This document shows, piece after piece, positions 53,806-62,709 of a stretch of DNA of 64,000 bases. A model generated the notes under the pieces. It saw nothing but the letters and a program-made list of their open reading frames with translations. It made no database searches and was not told the DNA's origin. Within the stretch, counting starts at the first letter, position 1. Every line of letters begins with the position of its first letter. The stretch is from Firmicutes bacterium CAG:345 (GTDB lineage Bacteria; Bacillota_I; Bacilli_A; RFN20; CAG-288): NCBI GenBank assembly GCA_000433315.1, contig FR893385.1:166779-230778 (forward strand), written 5' to 3'. The position numbers were made by a program, and so were the translations under genes.

Positions 53806-54583
53806 AGGAGTTCCAATAAAAAAAGAGTTAATAGAAAAATATAAAAACGATCCTTGCATATCCAAGTTATATTTTTATCTATTAAGAAATGATTCCAAGG
53901 AAGCTGAAAGTTATTTTAAAAGTATTATAAAAGTATTAAATACTTTAAATATTCCTTATGAAGAAGAAATAACTTTTTCTTTTAATGATGCAAAAGAAAA
54001 AATTACAAAAGCAAACCAAAATAAAAAAATAACTTCTATTGTTGTTTCTCGGCCAATATTTGATAATGAACAAGAATTATTTGATCTAATAGATTTGAAA
54101 AAAGATGTCGATATGCTTTCTACTCTAGCTGCTGGAAGACTTATGAGAGGAGATATAAGATTCCTTCCTGCAACCGCCGGATCAGTAAAAAATATTATAG
54201 AAAATTTAAATATAAATTTAACTGGTAAAAAAGCTCTAGTCATCGGTCGTTCCCCTTCAGTAGGATCTCCAATATTTTGGTACCTGCAAAAATCAAATGC
54301 AACAGTTACTTTAGCTCATAGCAAAACCAAAATTGAAGATTTAAAAAAAGCCGCTAAAGATAGCGACTTAGTTATTTTAGCAGCTGGAGTTCAACTATTA
54401 AAACCAGAAGATATTAAAGATAATGCAATAATTATAGATTGCGGATATAATCAAGATGGACAAGGAGATTTATCTTTTATACCTGAAAACGCTTCTTATA
54501 CTCCTGTTCCCGGCGGAGTTGGACCAGTTACAACAATTACGCTTATAACTAATTCTTTAAACCTTTATCACTTATTTTACTAA
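53795..54583 (+). CDS. folD: FolD-like methylene-THF dehydrogenase/cyclohydrolase with altered active site
   Basis: 262 residues against ~285. The C-terminal NADP-binding half is normal: NLTGKKALVIGRSPSVGSP, TVTLAHSKT and TPVPGGVGPVTTITL. In the N-terminal catalytic half, the Y-x-x-x-K motif keeps Y40 but has I44 where the catalytic lysine should be. The usual VQLPLP is VSRPIF (R86 for glutamine), and PCTP is PATA (125-128). KDVD (103-106) is retained. The family fold is clear; whether it still catalyses dehydrogenase and cyclohydrolase steps is doubtful. Co-translated with fhs; its 3' end overlaps folT by 35 bp in the opposite direction. Confidence 0.8.
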   Translation: MEIRGVPIKKELIEKYKNDPCISKLYFYLLRNDSKEAESYFKSIIKVLNTLNIPYEEEITFSFNDAKEKITKANQNKKITSIVVSRPIFDNEQELFDLIDLKKDVDMLSTLAAGRLMRGDIRFLPATAGSVKNIIENLNINLTGKKALVIGRSPSVGSPIFWYLQKSNATVTLAHSKTKIEDLKKAAKDSDLVILAAGVQLLKPEDIKDNAIIIDCGYNQDGQGDLSFIPENASYTPVPGGVGPVTTITLITNSLNLYHLFY

Positions 54584-55337
54584 GAGCTAAACTTTTCCTA
54601 TTAATTGAAGTGATTTCTATAACTGTAGGATATATGAGCGATACAGCAATAGTTTTTAATGGTATATTTATTAGCATATATAATAAAGCTATTCCAACGT
54701 TTAAAAAATAAGGCAGAGAATATAACATTGTTTTCCATAAAGATGCTATTAATCCTGATACAATTAATTCATTAGCAAATAATGAAACAAAAGCATTAAG
54801 GAAAACAATGTTTTTATTTTTTCGATAATTATACCAAATAGCAAAAAATCCAATTCCAAATAAAGCTAAATAAATACAAATAACTATAACTTTTAAAGGA
54901 ATAGATAAATAAATCTCTTTTTTCGAAATTGTTATAGTATTATAACTGACAAAAAAATAAGCAAGTAAGGAAAAAGTCAAAATAAAGAGGACCGAAAGAA
55001 TAATAGGAGAAAAATATTTAGATTTTTTACTTAGATACATCACTAAACCAGGAATTACACCTAATAAAATAGCATCAAATGTAAATCCGAAAAAATAAGC
55101 TCCTACAGGAAAAAGCAATGCTCCAATTAAGTCACCCAAACCGCCTATTATACCCCCATATATCGGCCCTAATAAAAACGAACCAATAACAATAGGTATT
55201 GCAGTTAAAGAAAACTTAAAAGCTGGAAAACCAGCAACTGGAATATAAAAAGATAATCTTCCAGCAGCAAATGTCAAAACCGTAAAAAGTGAGCACAAAG
55301 CTATTTTATAAATTTCATTTCTTAAAACTTTATTCAT
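54549..55337 (-). CDS. folT: Folate-type ECF transporter S component
   Basis: 262-residue membrane protein with about six to seven helices. LGPIYGGIIGGLGDLIGALLFPVG and the following YFFGFTFDAILLGVIPGL are the S-component pattern of the folate branch of energy-coupling-factor importers, which use shared EcfA/EcfT modules encoded elsewhere. It is longer than usual (~180-190), with an extra pair of helices in the middle. The location beside fhs and folD supports folate as substrate. Start overlaps the smpB stop (ATGA). Confidence 0.8.
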   Translation of the reverse strand: MNKVLRNEIYKIALCSLFTVLTFAAGRLSFYIPVAGFPAFKFSLTAIPIVIGSFLLGPIYGGIIGGLGDLIGALLFPVGAYFFGFTFDAILLGVIPGLVMYLSKKSKYFSPIILSVLFILTFSLLAYFFVSYNTITISKKEIYLSIPLKVIVICIYLALFGIGFFAIWYNYRKNKNIVFLNAFVSLFANELIVSGLIASLWKTMLYSLPYFLNVGIALLYMLINIPLKTIAVSLIYPTVIEITSINRKSLALSKISDKGLKN

Positions 55338-55807
55338 CGGTTATTATGCTCCTTTATAGTTTGGGCTATATTTTTTTCAATTTCGCGCTTTTTTATTGTT
55401 TCGCGTTTATCATGATCATTTTTACCTCTAGCTAAAGCTATAACAAGTTTGGCAAGGCCATTTTTTATATAACATTTTGTTGCAACAACAGTGTATCCTT
55501 TTTTTTCAACAGCTTGAGCATAACGCAAAATTTCTAATTTATGCATCAATAATTTACGTGGTCTTAATGGATCATGATTAAAAATATTTCCTTCTTTAAA
55601 TTGTGAAATATTAAAGCCATAAATATAAGCTTCGCCATTTTTAAAAGCAACATAAGATTCACTTAAAGATCCATGTCCTTGTCTTAAGCTTTTAATTTCT
55701 GTTCCTTTTAAAACCAATCCAACTTCCAAAAAATCTTGCAAAAAATATTCATAACTTGCTTTCTTATTAGAGCAAATTAAATTATCTTCTTCTTTCTTTT
55801 TTGCCAT
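55334..55807 (-). CDS. smpB: SsrA-binding protein SmpB
   Basis: 157-residue partner of tmRNA in rescue of stalled ribosomes. NKKASYEYFLQDFLEVGLVL, the GTEIKSLRQGHGSL loop and the C-terminal basic helix (RGKNDHDKRETIKKREIEKN) are complete. Overlaps the 3' end of rnr by 26 bp; the order secG, rnr, smpB is typical of Firmicutes. Confidence 0.96.
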   Translation of the reverse strand: MAKKKEEDNLICSNKKASYEYFLQDFLEVGLVLKGTEIKSLRQGHGSLSESYVAFKNGEAYIYGFNISQFKEGNIFNHDPLRPRKLLMHKLEILRYAQAVEKKGYTVVATKCYIKNGLAKLVIALARGKNDHDKRETIKKREIEKNIAQTIKEHNNR

Positions 55808-58100
55808 ATTTTTTCACCGGCTTTCCACTTCCTTTATGGGAGTGTCCTTTTTTTCCTTTAAAAGAATTCTTATCAAATGATTTTCGACCATAATTCTTTT
55901 TATCTTTATCAAAGCTTCTTTTAGAAGTTCGATTATCTCTATCTTTATCAGAATGTGTGCCAAAACGTTTTTCTTTTGAAAAGTCAAAAGCTTTTTCAAA
56001 AAATCTATCTTTAATGGCTCTTTCCAGAGCTTCACGATTTTCATAAAAGTATGGAGTACAGCAAGTAATTTCTAATCTCTCATAATTAATTTGATAAATT
56101 ACAACATCCATTTCATCGCCAATATTAAATGTCTTTTTATTCTTCAAACCTTTAGCTTGGAAAATATCATCGCGATAATCATATATATCTTCATCAATAT
56201 TAGCATAAGGAATAAGAACATCTATTCCATTTTCAAGTTCAAGATACATACCATACTTTGTTAAAGAAGTAATAACGCCTTTATATTGTTGACCAATATG
56301 CTTAGACATATATTTGCATGATAATAAATCATCAACAGTTCTTTCAATTTTCTGTGCTCTTCTTTCTGTAGCTGAAAGATGATCACCAGCTATAGATAAA
56401 TATTCATCAATATCTTTCGGCATTGCTTTTCCATCGATAACATATTCTTTCAATAAGCGATGGACAATTAAATCAGGATAACGACGAATAGGAGAAGTAA
56501 AATGTAAATAATCTTCTTCACTCAAACCAAAATGACCAACATTTTCTTCAGAGTATCTTGCCTTAGCTAAAGAACGTAAAAGCTGACCAGAAACAATTGC
56601 TCTCATTCTCAAATCTTCAATAGATTTAAGCCAACTACTTAAAGCGTATGGAGTTATAGTTCTAGGAAAATTATCAATTAATTTAGCTCTGACTAAAAAA
56701 GCTTTCAAATTTTCAAGTTTCATCGAAGGTGGATCTTCATGGATACGATAAAGTGTTGAAAGACCTAAGTCGGTAAATCTAGTAGCGACTGCAACATTAG
56801 CAATAATCATAAGATCTTCGATAAGTTTTTCGCCTTCTTTTTGTTCTCTTTTTTCTATATTTATAGGGTTATTATTTTCATCTAAAGTAAATTTAATTTC
56901 AGTAGAATCTAATTCCAATGCCCCATTTCTTTCTCTCTTTTTGCGAATGAATGAAGTAGCTTCTTTCATAACAAAAAGCATATCTTTTACATCTTGAGGC
57001 AAATCAACATCTTTTCCAGAAAATAAATCATTTACCTGATTATAAGTCAATCTTGCTTTGGAACGAATAACTCCTTTAGAGAATCTTGTTTTAAAAACAT
57101 TGCCATATTTATCAACGTTCATAATTACTGACATAACTAATCTGTCAACATCAGGATTTAATGAACAAATACCATTTGATAATTGAGTTGGGAGCATCGG
57201 AACTACTCTATCAGCAACATAAATCGATGTTCCTCTTTCATAAGCTGATAAATCAATAGGCGATCCTGGCTTGACATAATTTGAGACATCAGCGATATGA
57301 ACTCCAATTTCATAACCATTTAAAACTCTTTTAATTTCAACCGCATCATCAAAATCTAAAGCATCTTGACCATCGATAGTAACAATTAAATGATTCCTAA
57401 AATCTTCTCTGCCTTGATAATCTATTTCCGATAAAGACTGAGGTATTTTATTTGCTTCATCTATTACATCTTCTTCAAATGCTAGGGGGGCTTCTTCAGT
57501 TAAAATAATACGAGAAATATCACTTCCTACTTCAGTTTTCTTAACTAACAATTTTAATACTGTACAAAAAATTTCTGATTCATTATAATCATCAATGCTT
57601 GCACATACCATGTCGCCATCTTCAGCATCAAAATCTAATGGATCATTAGAAAATTTTACTCTAACACCAGCTTCATCAATATCTGGAGAAGATAAATAAA
57701 ATCCTTTTCTAGGTTTCTTTACTAAAGTTCCTACAATTTTAGATTTTCTAGAATAAAATCCTCCAAAATAACAGGTTTCATTATCTTTACCTAAATTAAC
57801 ATAGATTCTATCTCCGCCTATCAAGCCTTTCAAATATGTTCCAGACAAGCGATAATCTTTTTCAAGATGAGGAATTCTAACAAAAGCAAAATTCTTTTTT
57901 CGTAAAACAATTGTACCTAAAAATAGATCATAATCTTTTAATAAAGCATATTCCTTGCCATTAAATAAGACTACTCCTTGGTTTTCTAATTCATGAAGTT
58001 TCTTTTCAACTTCATCACTTGGCTCTTGAACTTTTTTTACTAAAGAAACAAAATCCAAATGATTATCTTTCAGTGCATTAATTATTTTTTTGCTTTCCAT
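55782..58100 (-). CDS. rnr: Ribonuclease R
   Basis: 772-residue 3'-5' exoribonuclease that also degrades structured RNA and works with SmpB/tmRNA. Cold-shock domains occupy the N-terminal ~220 residues; the RNB domain carries the catalytic aspartates in TIDGQDALDFDDAVEI and the HFTSPIRRYPDL motif; the S1 domain spans about 635-710. A lysine-rich tail of ~60 residues follows. The ribosome site GAGGTG precedes the ATG. A terminator-like hairpin separates it from secG. Confidence 0.96.
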   Translation of the reverse strand: MESKKIINALKDNHLDFVSLVKKVQEPSDEVEKKLHELENQGVVLFNGKEYALLKDYDLFLGTIVLRKKNFAFVRIPHLEKDYRLSGTYLKGLIGGDRIYVNLGKDNETCYFGGFYSRKSKIVGTLVKKPRKGFYLSSPDIDEAGVRVKFSNDPLDFDAEDGDMVCASIDDYNESEIFCTVLKLLVKKTEVGSDISRIILTEEAPLAFEEDVIDEANKIPQSLSEIDYQGREDFRNHLIVTIDGQDALDFDDAVEIKRVLNGYEIGVHIADVSNYVKPGSPIDLSAYERGTSIYVADRVVPMLPTQLSNGICSLNPDVDRLVMSVIMNVDKYGNVFKTRFSKGVIRSKARLTYNQVNDLFSGKDVDLPQDVKDMLFVMKEATSFIRKKRERNGALELDSTEIKFTLDENNNPINIEKREQKEGEKLIEDLMIIANVAVATRFTDLGLSTLYRIHEDPPSMKLENLKAFLVRAKLIDNFPRTITPYALSSWLKSIEDLRMRAIVSGQLLRSLAKARYSEENVGHFGLSEEDYLHFTSPIRRYPDLIVHRLLKEYVIDGKAMPKDIDEYLSIAGDHLSATERRAQKIERTVDDLLSCKYMSKHIGQQYKGVITSLTKYGMYLELENGIDVLIPYANIDEDIYDYRDDIFQAKGLKNKKTFNIGDEMDVVIYQINYERLEITCCTPYFYENREALERAIKDRFFEKAFDFSKEKRFGTHSDKDRDNRTSKRSFDKDKKNYGRKSFDKNSFKGKKGHSHKGSGKPVKKYGKKERRR

Positions 58101-58119
58101 AAATCACCTCATTTGTGCG

Positions 58120-58140
58120 AAAAAAAAGGGGCTTCGCCCC
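58120..58140 (-). terminator. Terminator or attenuator between secG and rnr
   Basis: On the minus strand GGGGC-GAA-GCCCC (plus 58128-58140) followed by T8. Either secG ends here, or part of the transcripts read through into rnr. Confidence 0.8.
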
Positions 58141-58146
58141 ATTATT

Positions 58147-58374
58147 TTATAAATAACTAGCTAAGATAGCAACTAAGAAAAAGACAATTGCTAACCCCAT
58201 AGTAATATAGGACAATATTTTATCAATTCCTCTTTCCTTAGTACGGGCGAAAATATTCATCTGGCTACCACCAGTAATAGCACCAGATGCACCTTCTGAT
58301 TTGCCACCTTGGAGCAAGGTAATTATTATTAACAAAACTGATATTATCAGTAATATAATTTCTGTTGCAGTCAT
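58147..58374 (-). CDS. secG: Preprotein translocase subunit SecG
   Basis: 75 residues with two transmembrane helices (TEIILLIISVLLIIITLLQ and YITMGLAIVFFLVAILAS) joined by the conserved loop GGKSEGASGAITGG. Accessory part of the SecYEG channel. The ribosome site GGAGG precedes the ATG. Confidence 0.94.
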   Translation of the reverse strand: MTATEIILLIISVLLIIITLLQGGKSEGASGAITGGSQMNIFARTKERGIDKILSYITMGLAIVFFLVAILASYL

Positions 58375-58528
58375 TTATGCCTCCAAAATTAATATAGTTC
58401 TACAGATTGTTATTATACTTCATTTCCAACCATTTTTACAAGAATTATTTCTTATTTTTATATTTCTTATAAATTAAAAAACTTAATTTAACTTTATAAA
58501 GTTAGTAAATTTCATAAAACAAAGAAAT

Positions 58529-58558
58529 TTGAAAATGTATTTTTAAATATGTTATTAT
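58529..58558 (+). promoter_or_regulatory. Promoter of tRNA-Ser
   Basis: TTGAAA (58529-58534), 18 bp, TATTAT (58553-58558), 9 bp before the tRNA. Confidence 0.6.
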
Positions 58559-58567
58559 ATTTTAGTT

Positions 58568-58657
58568 GGAGTAATACCCAAGCGGTTGAAGGGACTGGTT
58601 TCGAAAACCAGCAGAGGTGAATAGCCTGCCGGGGTTCAAATCCCCGTTACTCCGCCA
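58568..58657 (+). tRNA. tRNA-Ser (anticodon CGA)
   Basis: Acceptor GGAGTAA/TTACTCC, anticodon stem CTGGT/ACCAG with loop TTCGAAA giving CGA, a long type II variable arm (CAGAGGTGAATAGCCTGC) and T arm CGGGG-TTCAAAT-CCCCG. Discriminator G and an encoded CCA (58655-58657). It decodes UCG. Confidence 0.95.
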
Positions 58658-58671
58658 TAATCGTAGAATAG

Positions 58672-58704
58672 GTCTGATACAATGTTATCAGGCTTTTCTT
58701 TTTT
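58672..58704 (+). terminator. Terminator of tRNA-Ser
   Basis: GTCTGATA (58672-58679) pairs with TATCAGGC (58686-58693), then TTTTCTTTTTT. It matches the tRNA-Thr terminator type at 1736. Confidence 0.8.
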
Positions 58705-59007
58705 ATCACAAAAATAGCAGAATTCACATTTAAAATGCAACATTTTGCTTTTAAAATTGAATTTTATTAGTTTCATAAGCTATTAGTAGTCATATGAACT
58801 TATTTTTAGTATTTAAAAAGTCAAATTGACAAAATTTTAAAAAATATGGTAATGTAAAATTATAGTAAAATTTAATTTAAATCGCAAAAAAATAATAAAA
58901 CATATCGTGATAAATAAATTTAACTTATGAGTATAAAAGAATGATGTATTACGAAGACTTATATTTATAAATTTTATTTAGCTATAATCTAATTAGGAGG
59001 TTATTTA
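58705..59007. other. Intergenic stretch with a possible distant promoter
   Basis: No gene. TTGACA (58826-58831) with TAATGT (58850-58855) 18 bp later could be a promoter for the lipoprotein at 59008, leaving a ~145-nt leader. AGGAGG lies just before the ATG. I see nothing else. Confidence 0.4.
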
Positions 59008-59859
59008 ATGAGTATGTTGATTAAAAAATTATTAACAATTTCACTTCGTAGCGCAATGATTGTTACTATAGCGCTTTGTTTCTCAGCATGTAAAAAAAAT
59101 TCAGATCTACCTGAATTAAATATTACTTATAATAATGTCCGCTATCATCGCAACCGCGCTTCAACCGAAGGATATTACGCACAATTTTATAATGACGAAT
59201 TAAAAGAATATGGTGATTGGTATTATAATGCCGGTCCAATACAATCATACAATGAAGATGGTGAGCAAAATACAGTACAGTTCATTGCATCAGAAGTAAA
59301 CGGAATACCTGTTATGGGATTAGGATATACACCTTTTATGACTTCTGTAGTAATACCTTATGGTTCAACAACATTGAAAAGCATCTATACTCCTGGAACA
59401 ATAGTAACAATGCTTCCTGCATATTTTAATAAAAATAATACAAACACAGAACAAATTAATTGGTTTTATTGTGGCAAGCCGATTAATTTGTATAATTTTT
59501 CTCGTAAAAAAATTAAAATTTATATACCGAATGAAAAATAGTCCGACTTTGTTGAATTATTACCAGAAATCTCTAATGAAGATATTCCTTTTTACAAAGC
59601 AAATATTTCTTATAAACTTAATATGCCAGAGTTACCAAAACAATATAAAACAGAATATTACTATATAGACTACGTTGAATATGGAAAAACAATAGAAAAT
59701 ATACCGCCAGAACCAACAATAAAAGGATATAAATTCAATGGTTGGTATACAGAAGCTGATTGCATTAACAAATGGAATTTTGAAAACACCCTATCACAGC
59801 TTGATAAAGATGAAGATTTTAATGAACTTTGTCTTTATGCAAAATGGATTAAAGATTAA
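59008..59859 (+). pseudogene. Lipoprotein with Listeria-Bacteroides repeat, interrupted by an in-frame TAG
   Basis: The frame starts at ATG 59008 behind AGGAGG with a lipoprotein signal ending in CFSAC. A beta-rich segment resembling BspA-type leucine-rich-repeat surface proteins follows (IPVMGLGYTPFMTSVVIPYG). TAG at 59539-59541 ends the first part at 177 residues. Reading on in the same frame gives 105 more codons ending in a full Listeria-Bacteroides repeat (GYKFNGWYTEADCINKW to LYAKWIKD), stop at 59859. No frame change is needed, so a single base change broke a ~283-codon gene. Readthrough is possible but unsupported. Confidence 0.8.
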
Positions 59860-59951
59860 TTTTTTTCATTTTTATTATGTCTAATAAAGATTTTTTCGTT
59901 TCATCACATATTTTCAGATATATATCCACTTTTCATAATTATCTAGATAAT

Positions 59952-59982
59952 AAAAAGACTCTGCTAAACATATAGCAAAGTC
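59952..59982 (-). terminator. Terminator of the serpin gene
   Basis: On the minus strand GACTTTGCTA pairs with TAGCAGAGTC over 10 positions (plus 59957-59982), then T5. Confidence 0.85.
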
Positions 59983-59997
59983 CTTAAATATAATTTC

Positions 59998-61206
59998 TTA
60001 TTTAATTGATGTTGTTAATCCATAATACACAATATAACCATTAGGATCTTCGATTATATAGGCAAAATTATCATCCAAAACAAATTCAAAATTAGCCATT
60101 TCTGTTGGAATGCTATAAGATGCAGAAGTAGTTGCACATCTGACTCCGTAATCATCAAACATTATTTTATTATTTTGAACATAATTCATAATAGAATATT
60201 TAGGCATTTCTGTATCTGTATTTCCAAATTCAAATTGCGAAAATGGAATGTTTTGCTTTGCAGCTAACTGTTGTAAATCAACTTTGCTTTCTACTGTATT
60301 TTTTGGAAATTTAATAGAATACTTTTCTGTATTCTTTTGCTTATTATCTGTAAAAAGCTCCTCATATGAATATTTTTTCATTAAATCTTTAATTGAATTT
60401 TCATTTAACATTTTTAAAAAATGAATTTTAAAAGAGCCTCGATTAGTAACACCAGACAACTTAAAAGATACAGATTCATAATCATCAGTAAGAATATGAT
60501 AATCAGTATATGATTCACCACTCATAACTGAGCATTGAATATTTTTGAATGTTCCTTTTTATTCACTTAATTGCATTCCATAAAGAGTATCCATATATAA
60601 AGAAGACATAAGGCTAATTTCACTATTATCTAGCGATAAATCAATATCATTAATTAGGCCATTTGTTTCTTCTGAAGACCACTTTTTAATATTAGAATGC
60701 ATATTGTCGTCATAATTAATTAAAGATACATAATAATCACTTATAAATGAATTAATATCTTGCTCTGAAAATTCATCAATTTTTCCAATTAATAAATTAG
60801 AAATTTTCTCTTTGGAAGCAATCTTTTTATCATCCCATTTTTCTTCCATATTGGAATTTATCATAATAGATTTAACAATATTTTTTATTTCATTCTTATC
60901 TTTTAAATTTGTTTTTTGCAAGAAACTATCTAAAGAACTATTCGAACTTGTCATTCCGTAAAAAGAAGCTAATGAAACATAGTAACTCAAAGGAGAAAAA
61001 ATAAAATTTTCTTCTTCATTCATATCAGTCAATGTATAAATACTATTTGTTAAAAAATTATTAACTTTATCGATATGATTCGAATCAACTTCAACTGTTG
61101 AATTAACTTTAGAATTTTTGGCAACATAATAAGAACTATTTTTTGTAGCATTCGAACAAGAGACTAAACTAAATACACAAAGAACTATTGGTATTATCTT
61201 TTTCAT
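59998..61206 (-). pseudogene. Serpin-family lipoprotein interrupted by an in-frame TAA
   Basis: The frame from ATG 61206 has a lipoprotein signal (VLCVFSLVSC) and serpin N-terminal landmarks: NFIFSPLSYYVSLASFYGM, and IKKWSSEETNGLI before a strand ending in SSLYMDTLYG. TAA at 60559-60561 stops it after 215 residues. The same frame continues with serpin C-terminal landmarks: KFPKNTVESKVDLQQLA, the hinge-like FDDYGVRCATTSASYSIP, and FAYIIEDPNGYIVYYGL. Total ~402 codons, full serpin length. The hinge is atypical for an inhibitor (no run of small residues after Glu-Glu-Gly). A serpin split before the reactive loop cannot inhibit. Loss by one point mutation is the simplest view. Confidence 0.82.
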
Positions 61207-61314
61207 AATATTTTCTTTCTTTTAAACATATACACCTTTTCCTTCTTTACTTCTTTTTATCATTTATTTAATTTCTTGTCAATATATATAATTTTTGTAT
61301 TTTATTTTTGAAAA

Positions 61315-61342
61315 AAATAAAAATTCTCCAAACTTGGAGAAT
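61315..61342 (-). terminator. Terminator of the mnmE-tatD-rnmV-rsmA run
   Basis: ATTCTCCAA (61323-61331) pairs with TTGGAGAAT (61334-61342); T-rich on the minus-strand 3' side. Confidence 0.75.
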
Positions 61343-61367
61343 AATTTATTTTAAATTTTATTAATAT

Positions 61368-62162
61368 TTATTTATTTTTAAATAAATATATCAATCCTAT
61401 TAATTCTTCTTTAGTAAGTTCATGGCATCTTCTTGATGGAGAAACTAATATTTTTTCTATTTCAGTCTTATCAAAATGAAATTGTTTAGAAAGATATCCA
61501 GTTAAAGATTTATTTTCTGCCATAAATATTTTTTTCAATATTCCATAATCTTCAGCACAACAATCTTTAGCTTTATAAGTTATAAATGCAGAATTAACTT
61601 TAGGTGCTGGAACAAAAGATTTAGCAGGAACATCTACAACTAAATTAACATTGCCGTGAAGATATAAATAAGCCCCTAAGGCACAATTGCTTTTTAAAGA
61701 AGGAACATATGTTAATTTAGTAGCAACCTCTTTTTGAACCATTATTCCAAAACAAAATGGATAAGGATAAGCTATTATTTTTTCTAAAATTCTTTTAGTA
61801 ATATTATATGGAAGATTTCCCGCAATAAAGGCCTTCTTTTCAGCTAGATCGCTTATGTCAGCTTTAAGAAAATCTTCTTCTCTAAGTTCAAAGTTAGAAT
61901 AAGTCATTTCATTTTTTAAAACATTCAACATATCTTTATCAATATCATAACCAATTACTTTTTCAGCTTTATTCACAAGACCAAATGTTAATGATCCTAA
62001 ACCACATCCAATTTCAGCAATAATTGGATTATTAAATGAAAAAATAGCTTCTTCCATTTTTTCAATAGCTTTATCATCCATTAAAAAATTCTGACCAAAT
62101 CCAATTTTTGCAGATATTTCATATTTATCCATTATTTTTTGTATTCTTTCAGTCCTTGTCAT
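61368..62162 (-). CDS. rsmA: 16S rRNA dimethyladenosine transferase (KsgA)
   Basis: 264-residue enzyme that dimethylates two adjacent adenines near the 3' end of 16S rRNA. FGQNFLMD, the SAM loop EIGCGLGSLT and the catalytic GNLPYNI are present, with the C-terminal helical domain. It overlaps rnmV by 14 bp, a standard Firmicute pair. Confidence 0.96.
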   Translation of the reverse strand: MTRTERIQKIMDKYEISAKIGFGQNFLMDDKAIEKMEEAIFSFNNPIIAEIGCGLGSLTFGLVNKAEKVIGYDIDKDMLNVLKNEMTYSNFELREEDFLKADISDLAEKKAFIAGNLPYNITKRILEKIIAYPYPFCFGIMVQKEVATKLTYVPSLKSNCALGAYLYLHGNVNLVVDVPAKSFVPAPKVNSAFITYKAKDCCAEDYGILKKIFMAENKSLTGYLSKQFHFDKTEIEKILVSPSRRCHELTKEELIGLIYLFKNK

Positions 62163-62709
62163 TTATAATCCTCCATATTTTTTCTGGTTCAATTTTAAGC
62201 ATTTCTAAATCATTTTTTAATGATTTTGCCGTTGAAATACTGATAAAAGGCATTTTTCTTTTTATCTTTTCACGATTTTCTTTTGATTTAGAGCCAACCA
62301 AATTCATTTTTTCTAATAAATCAGATGTATATATTTCTTTTTCAAAAGAATTTTGATCCTCTGATAAATATGGCGAAATATACGATAAAAGCAATTTACT
62401 ATTCATCTGTGTTACTCCAACTTTATGATGTGCTATTGCTTTTTTCTTATCTATATTAATTTCAACAATTTTATTATCCGAATCTACTTTATTCAAAGTA
62501 TCAATAATAATTTTTTTTATTTGTTTGCCTGGACCATCAGGATCTAACAATAAAATTATACTTCTAGAACAAAAACAATATTTTAAGAACTCTAATACTC
62601 CACTACTAGATACATTAAATCCATCAGTTTTAAGAACATATTCAGCTCCTAAATTTTTTAATTTTGCAACATCAGTTTTTCCTTCAACAACATATAAATA
62701 TTTGTTCAT
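62149..62709 (-). CDS. rnmV: Ribonuclease M5 (5S rRNA maturation)
   Basis: 186 residues with an N-terminal Toprim domain: VVEGKTDVAKL (catalytic Glu) and LLLDPDGPGKQI (DxD). It trims 5S rRNA precursors. Start overlaps the tatD stop (ATGA). Confidence 0.93.
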   Translation of the reverse strand: MNKYLYVVEGKTDVAKLKNLGAEYVLKTDGFNVSSSGVLEFLKYCFCSRSIILLLDPDGPGKQIKKIIIDTLNKVDSDNKIVEINIDKKKAIAHHKVGVTQMNSKLLLSYISPYLSEDQNSFEKEIYTSDLLEKMNLVGSKSKENREKIKRKMPFISISTAKSLKNDLEMLKIEPEKIWRIINDKD

